Assembly (NCBI RefSeq): GCF_905372525.1
Contig: NZ_CAJPPN010000007.1
Location: 1 to 64,000 of the forward strand
Reading direction: 5' to 3'
Length of the DNA stretch: 64,000 nucleotides
Source of the DNA: an uncultured Porphyromonas sp.
GTDB lineage: Bacteria; Bacteroidota; Bacteroidia; Bacteroidales; Porphyromonadaceae
Shown: positions 59,801 through 64,000 of the stretch, one piece after another
Layout: the number at the start of each line of letters is the position of its first letter
Position numbering within the stretch: position 1 is the stretch's first letter
Translations under genes and position numbers: made by a program
The notes under the pieces: model-generated
Seen by the model: only the letters and a program-made list of their open reading frames with translations
What the model was told of the DNA's origin: nothing
The model's database searches: none

Positions 59801-62800
59801 GAAGGTATTACCCTTGACGAGTGCTCCACGGAGCTTGGGTAGGACGGTGTAGCTTGCCCCGTCGATATAGGCTCCTTGGTAGCCCCCTTCGATGGTAGAG
59901 CCCTCTAGGGTGAAGTAGTCGCTGTTCCTATTGGCTACGTTCTCTGAGGCAGTCCGTACGCCCGCTAGGGTACCTGTAGCATAGTCGGTAGCCTCGGGTG
60001 CCCAGACGTAGCAGTTGCGGATGGTGACGTGCTCGCTCTTGTTGCGGATGAGTAGTGCAGCGGGAGCTTGCTTGCTCTCTCCGCCGGTGGCAGCCTTGAT
60101 GCTGACGGCCTCTAGGGTGAGGTAGTCTGTACCGTCGATGGTGAAGTGGCCAGGGTTATCCCCAGACTTCCACTGGGCCTTCTTGTACTCCTTGATGTCG
60201 AAGACGACATCCTCTCTATTGCCACTCTTAGAGCGGATCGTGAGGGTGTTGGTAGAGGAGAGGCCTGGGATCTCAGGGATGAGAACCATACCCGTGTAGG
60301 TACCCTTCTCGATGAGGAAGGTGACGGCACCGTCGGCGCCTATTCGACTAAGCTCATCGGTCGCCTCCTTGAGGGTCTTGTACTTGGCCTCGGAGGAAGC
60401 CCCGATGGTGTATGTCCCACTTATCCCCTGCTTGATGGAGTGCTTTCCCTCGGCAGAGGTGCTGGGAGCGACGGCACTACCATCCTTTACGGCGACGCTC
60501 TGTAGGCTCATCTTGACCTCAGCGCCTACGGGTGCTGTGCTGGCGATGTCCCCCGTGAGCCAGTAGTGGTAGACCCCGGGCTTGTCGTAGGTGATAGAGC
60601 CCGTGATCGCAGTGGCGGTAGCGTCTTCGGTGGAGCCGAAGAGCTCGTTGCTGCTGAAGGCACTTTCACTACCCGTGGTGTAGATGCTACGCTTGCTCAG
60701 CGCCTTCTGGCTAGTCTCCTCAAGGGCTGTGAGGTTAAAGCCAGACACGGTCACCGACTGACGCTCACCCTCTACGCTTATCTGGATGTGGACGAAGGGG
60801 ACGTCCTTCTCTCCACGTAGGAGCGTCTTGGGCTCCGAAGCCTCGACCTTGACAGTCTTGACGGCGAGGGGGCGAGGGGTGATGGACTCGATGGATAGCT
60901 CCCAGTCGGACTCTCCATAGCCCTTGACATACTGGATGGTCATCGAGCCATCGGCGGCGTAGGAGATGAAGGCTTCGGAGGCCTTGTCGTCCGAGGTGAG
61001 CTTGTGTATGAGGTTCTTCTCATCCGTGGAGGCTCCACTGTAGAGGTTGAGCTTCTGTGACTTCGTATTGGCTACACGGACTACGGTGCATCGGATGATC
61101 TCTCCTGCACGTGGTCTGAAGTGTACTGAGCCCGACTCCGTCGTCTTAGGAGCAGCATGGTCAGGCCCCCCTGCATCGTAGAAGAGTAGGGGAGAGGTCA
61201 CGTCTACAGTGGCATCCTTGCCCCCCTCGAAGATATGCTGTAGGCTCGTGCGACGTGCCCCATCGGGGTCTGGTGTGCTGATCGCCTGTGAGCTACCCGA
61301 GAGGGTGAGCTCGCCGAAGGAGGCATCGAGGTCTATACCTGCAGGGGCATCGGCCTTGAGGTCAAAGGCAAGGTAATAGTAATTAGCGCCGACAGCCAGA
61401 GTCTTGTTGGCGGTAGGCACGAGGGTCGCCTCTGCGGTGAGCGGTGCGGAGGCCTCAGCGACGAGGTAGGAGGAGCTGAACTCCTTCTGGTCGTGGGAGG
61501 CATATAGGGCTATGCGGGAGAGGTGCCCTTCGTTCCCCTTGAGATTGACCTTGAGTTGGTCGAGGGTTAGGGGCGAGAGGAAACCCTCGGTCTGTAGCTC
61601 CAGCCCGAGGATAGCCTGCTTGGCACCGCCAACGGGTACTACAGCTGTAGAGGCTTGGAAGCCTACAGCCTGCGTGATCGTCATCGCCTTAGGCGTGACG
61701 GAGCGTAGCTCTGCCGTCCAGCCCTTGTCGGTGTATGTACTGCTGATCTGGTTGGGGTTGAATACGATCGTCAGAGCTCCGTCGGCCGAGGAGGAGCGTA
61801 GGGTCTTGGGGCCTTCGTTGTGGTTCGTGATGTCGACCTTCCAGATCGGGGTACCGCTAGCGGTGGTGCCATCATAGACCTCGAACTTAGCTCTGGGGTT
61901 TAGCGAACCCTTGCCGTAGTAGACGCTGAAGCTCTTGAAGTCGATCTCGATGACTCGTCCCGAGGCGTCGGGGACGAAGGTCGTGATCTGATCCTTGTTG
62001 CCCCCCTCATACTTACCGCTGTATGGAGCAGTCTTGGAGGCAAAGCTCCATTCGCCAAAGACTTTGTACGTATGGTGCCCCTCGGCGCTGATAACCTCGT
62101 TCTTGACGGGGCGGTTGCCCGTGACCTCCGTCTTCGATGGTGTCTGGGTCTTGCCCGAGATGACGGCAGAGGTTAGGGCTGCATCTATGGTACCCCCAGT
62201 GGTGGCATGCTCGGCGATGTCGTAGTAGAGGATGAGGTTGTTGTCCCCTTCGCTTAGGGTGAGGGGGGAGCTGAGCGTGATGGTGAAGGTCTTGCCCACG
62301 CTGGTAGCTTCCCCGAGCTTCACGGCGGGCTTTACGGAGCCCTCGCCTACCGTCCAGAGCTCGGCTCGGGTGATGATGCCCTCGGTGCTACCCTCGGTGG
62401 TGAAGGTGAGGGCTGTGGCGGTGAGGGGCTTGAGGTTGTCCTTCGTCTGGAGGTTGAGCTGTAGGATCTCCTGCTTCACTGAGCCTGCGGTGACGCCCTT
62501 GCCTGAGCTAGCCTGGCTCTGTAGGATATCCACTAGGGTCATATCCTGTGGTGTGTATTCCTCTACCACCGCCTCGAAGCCGTCCTTGGTCACCCCCGTG
62601 GTGCTCTTGAGCGTGACGGTCAGTGCGCCGTCATCGGAGCCCGAGCGTAGGACGATCGGGGTCTTATCCTTGAGCAGGGTGCGTAGGAGCTTGTCTGCCT
62701 TGACCTCCTTACCATTATATATATGTAGCTGGTCGTTGCGCTGGGGATTGGTGTTGAAGAGGTCAAGCTTGTTGAAGGTGATCTTCACGTGCTTGCCTGC

Positions 62801-63439
62801 GGTCTTGGGGACGAAGGTAATCTGTCCCTCGAACTGCTCTGTGATCTTGCCGTCCTTACCTCCGTCGTCATAGAAGTTCAGAGGCTTATCCCCGACAGTG
62901 ATCGTCTGTGGGGTAGTACTGATCCGTACCTCGCCATCAGGTAGCTTGCTATCATCGGCACGGCGGGGCGTGCTGGAGACCTTAGCCACCCAGCCCTTGC
63001 CCGTGCCATTGCCGTTCTCGAAGACTAAAGTGACCTTCCCATCGAGGCTCCTGGATCGGATGACCTTCGTAGCTATGTCGTGAGGGTAGGATAAGAAGGG
63101 GTTAGGATTTCTGGGGCGGGTGTATGACTCCTCACCCTCGCTATCCTCTTCCTTGATGAGCTTGGCTACCCCGTTGTAGCAGTAGAGGCCTGCTCCACCA
63201 GTAAGCTCAAGTTCCTCGAGGGTGATCTCGATGACCTCCCCGGGTCGAGGGGTGAAGGTGATCGCCGACACGACGTTTCTCGGGATACCCTTGTCCTTGC
63301 CTCCACTATCGTAGAAGGTCTCATCGGACGAGATCGCGACAGTCTTCTCCCCGCCATCATTCCCCGGCATGAGAATCTGCGCATGCAGTCCCAGTCCTAG
63401 GGTGAGGATGAGGTAGAAGCTTAGTAAAGTTCGTCTCAT
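56897..63439 (-). CDS. Giant modular secreted protein with T9SS sorting domain
   Basis: 2180 residues with a signal peptide (MRRTLLSFYLILTLGLGLHA). The visible domains, in order, are four CUB-like segments near residues 45, 185, 460 and 750 (ETFYDSGGKDKG, LNFYDDGGKDGK, LFYDAGGPDH). Three BNR_assoc_N-like segments near 310, 590 and 865 share LQLNLQT or LGLELQTEG-type strands. A beta-helix-like region follows (about 1010-1410) with TIRNCYVWAP and NNLLQNHTGGYVYY, then a PKD-like domain near 1716 (GGVAPYTYTWTDALGKE) and a DUF4465-like domain (about 1796-2010; FTNTYMKKWASWGGYAYSSH). A type A sorting domain ends at LPSPAVDYITL and IYVVRAGGSSQRFIKK. It should be secreted through T9SS and anchored at the surface. 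DUF4465 includes corrinoid-binding BtuH, so a cofactor- or glycan-binding surface role is possible. Confidence 0.88.
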   Translation of the reverse strand: MRRTLLSFYLILTLGLGLHAQILMPGNDGGEKTVAISSDETFYDSGGKDKGIPRNVVSAITFTPRPGEVIEITLEELELTGGAGLYCYNGVAKLIKEEDSEGEESYTRPRNPNPFLSYPHDIATKVIRSRSLDGKVTLVFENGNGTGKGWVAKVSSTPRRADDSKLPDGEVRISTTPQTITVGDKPLNFYDDGGKDGKITEQFEGQITFVPKTAGKHVKITFNKLDLFNTNPQRNDQLHIYNGKEVKADKLLRTLLKDKTPIVLRSGSDDGALTVTLKSTTGVTKDGFEAVVEEYTPQDMTLVDILQSQASSGKGVTAGSVKQEILQLNLQTKDNLKPLTATALTFTTEGSTEGIITRAELWTVGEGSVKPAVKLGEATSVGKTFTITLSSPLTLSEGDNNLILYYDIAEHATTGGTIDAALTSAVISGKTQTPSKTEVTGNRPVKNEVISAEGHHTYKVFGEWSFASKTAPYSGKYEGGNKDQITTFVPDASGRVIEIDFKSFSVYYGKGSLNPRAKFEVYDGTTASGTPIWKVDITNHNEGPKTLRSSSADGALTIVFNPNQISSTYTDKGWTAELRSVTPKAMTITQAVGFQASTAVVPVGGAKQAILGLELQTEGFLSPLTLDQLKVNLKGNEGHLSRIALYASHDQKEFSSSYLVAEASAPLTAEATLVPTANKTLAVGANYYYLAFDLKADAPAGIDLDASFGELTLSGSSQAISTPDPDGARRTSLQHIFEGGKDATVDVTSPLLFYDAGGPDHAAPKTTESGSVHFRPRAGEIIRCTVVRVANTKSQKLNLYSGASTDEKNLIHKLTSDDKASEAFISYAADGSMTIQYVKGYGESDWELSIESITPRPLAVKTVKVEASEPKTLLRGEKDVPFVHIQISVEGERQSVTVSGFNLTALEETSQKALSKRSIYTTGSESAFSSNELFGSTEDATATAITGSITYDKPGVYHYWLTGDIASTAPVGAEVKMSLQSVAVKDGSAVAPSTSAEGKHSIKQGISGTYTIGASSEAKYKTLKEATDELSRIGADGAVTFLIEKGTYTGMVLIPEIPGLSSTNTLTIRSKSGNREDVVFDIKEYKKAQWKSGDNPGHFTIDGTDYLTLEAVSIKAATGGESKQAPAALLIRNKSEHVTIRNCYVWAPEATDYATGTLAGVRTASENVANRNSDYFTLEGSTIEGGYQGAYIDGASYTVLPKLRGALVKGNTFVGQGSVGIYSTKVNESILEDNHIIGSGKVASPYKAIDAVLTGSTTIRGNKIETHDLVATGRYRDVNALYLRGGSVAENTPGRNLIYNNELRLTADNHPGAVYGIYFADAHIGKADILHNSVSITGPADKKNTAALANIGKNNTLEHDATIKNNLLQNHTGGYVYYLNRATMKAGLTLSHNANFTSGASYAYLGEAVDINKWKSETGDATSIVEEAAFFDEASSLLPKKVGGLRFAPRLPEVTKDITSAERPDPATAGAYEVTDHTTPALEAGYPRVDKVEVTTARLVVKATEFGKLLYKILPSSDAAPTVDELKASTTSLIFSKGTEQTKALTGLTAETEYKLYGLLLGLNDEYTAPFTPVTFTTGYPKTEVSTFESVTVGKTTFDDGTAHFEGFEVVQEAKGATAGSKHIAKVISPADVSITNSHNDLVLGGFWLRSDKELVLKAKDKDGKETKSKTLPSSDGKWTFVNLRELGPLHSLTLVTLGTVHIDDFSGAPAALTLDATTETAKSGETKTLSVSASGGVAPYTYTWTDALGKEVSTEASYTTKADHTRLYKVVAKDAWGTTTSAGKLLRVASDAVLATFDDLALASESHWTGDPNQTEDVQTTTFYSGSYGFTNTYMKKWASWGGYAYSSHTATTYSQLADQYNGVVGHGVADSKNYGVAYLFGDTKLQVTHAAKAVIPGMYISNTAWVKYVSEHGTGLGDEPNTPFKKGDYYKITAISNDDETKKVDFYLADYRSENPADHYVIDTWQWLDLSALGEVSSIRFTAMGTRANQFGSTIPFYFILDNIGGKIIEEQAAQVTIRPATTQALELAKIFSSTTLPKKAGATVTYTLLEAPNASLATAVVKEGKLEVTTKAKGETSLLVKAISRGAAVYLRIPLTVGEPPVTDDTANITDLRVLPSPAVDYITLTTAGRVEIFSIAGECLYRNANYRRGDRINVSAYTPGIYVVRAGGSSQRFIKK

Positions 63440-63626
63440 AGAATTAAAGTAGTTATTATTTAGGGTTTGATTATTCTAAGTCATAGAGAGCCCTGCCTTA
63501 GGCGACGAGCTCGATCTGTCTAGCCTACCTAGGGGCGAGGGGACGGGTCAGTGTACGACCGATCTACGGGGAGGATGGTGCGATAGGGAACATGTAAGCT
63601 AAGTCTTTGGCAATCCATCTGTCCTA

Positions 63627-63634
63627 CAAATGTA
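63627..63634 (-). promoter_or_regulatory. -7 promoter box for the giant T9SS cargo gene
   Basis: The complement of 63627-63634 is TACATTTG, about 188 bp before the start codon. No convincing -33 box was found. Confidence 0.4.
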
Positions 63635-63841
63635 CGGATAAAGGGTGAGATAGCCACCTCTCTCGGTGCTAAGTGGCAGGGCTGACTTATGATTTCCTCG
63701 GGTAGGCTCTGCCCTTTGGCTCCTCGAGGACTGTATTTCATGCCCGAGGGGAGCCTCCATCCTATCTCTGGAGCGCAGCTGTTATCCCCGAGGATGAGGC
63801 CTCTGGGAGAGCCCTACGGAGGACATACCGAGAGCGTAGTA

Positions 63842-63905
63842 GTGTACACGCAGGTACACTATGGTGTACACGTGGGTATACAGTAGTGTACACACGTGTA
63901 CACAT
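63842..63905. repeat. GTGTACAC palindrome array, three units at 22 bp spacing
   Basis: GTGTACAC at 63842, 63864 and 63886, each followed by an inverted GTACAC or GTATAC half. Spacing is exactly 22 bp. It lies upstream of the giant gene, in the otherwise gene-free stretch 63440-64000. A nearby GGTATATATA sequence resembles one beside the 54.4 kb array. Confidence 0.8.
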
Positions 63906-64000
63906 CACCCTCCTAGATACGAGCTATACACCCGGTATATATACCTATAGAGTATAGATACTCCGGTCTCGGGTGGATGCCCTTCGCCCACTTCGTCCCC

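Overview
The window looks like chromosomal DNA of a moderately GC-rich member of the Bacteroidales, most likely a Porphyromonas-type anaerobe (inference). Support comes from SusC/SusD-type outer-membrane pairs, a GLPGLI-family protein with its TonB-dependent partner, a giant secreted protein with a type IX secretion (T9SS) sorting domain, GH97 and GH95 glycosidases, and many promoters of the Bacteroidetes type (TTG or TTTG, about 20 bp, then TAnnTTTG). No rRNA, tRNA, integrase, transposase or CRISPR array was seen.

Layout. 1-4.3 kb (minus): a FecA-like TonB receptor followed by a SusC-like receptor that runs off the left edge. 5.0-14.6 kb (plus): housekeeping genes engB, galE and metG, a secreted 5'-nucleotidase, a membrane-anchored exonuclease-like protein with altered catalytic residues, a patatin overlapping a cytoplasmic GH13 enzyme, and hpf. 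14.7-16.6 kb (minus): glutamine synthetase and a DUF4298 protein. 17.0-21.1 kb (plus): four tandem paralogous lipoproteins and a VanW-family protein. 21.2-27.0 kb (plus): yceD-rpmF-fabH-era-der and an unknown protein. 27.1-32.7 kb: a minus-strand lipoprotein, a small ORF with a consensus promoter, and a GLPGLI/TonB-receptor pair whose receptor is frameshifted. 33.2-40.0 kb (plus): a glucan-type polysaccharide utilisation locus, GH97-susC-susD. 40.1-54.1 kb (minus): fmt, a priA with altered helicase motifs, a PBP4-type peptidase, rplY, a GH95 alpha-L-fucosidase, PBP1A, and a lipoprotein with a small membrane protein. 54.7-56.5 kb (plus): rpsA. 56.9-63.4 kb (minus): a 2180-residue modular T9SS cargo protein.

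Functional themes. Cell-surface nutrient capture is prominent: glucan (GH97/SusCD), fucosylated glycans (GH95), iron or another chelate (FecA-like), nucleotides (5'-nucleotidase), and a possible corrinoid-binding DUF4465-like domain in the giant protein. Around these lie the translation, GTPase, fatty-acid and peptidoglycan genes.

The most unusual signals are in the intergenic DNA. Three copies (4.6, 28.4 and 41.6 kb) belong to one nested-palindrome element. Separate gene-free stretches carry tandem palindromes or degenerate repeats with a recurring 22-23 bp period (16.8, 44.4, 54.4, 56.7 and 63.8 kb). Most lie upstream of genes or between divergent genes, so they are unlikely to be simple terminators. 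Protein-level oddities are the four-gene lipoprotein array, the altered PriA motifs, the altered exonuclease and the frameshifted TonB receptor.
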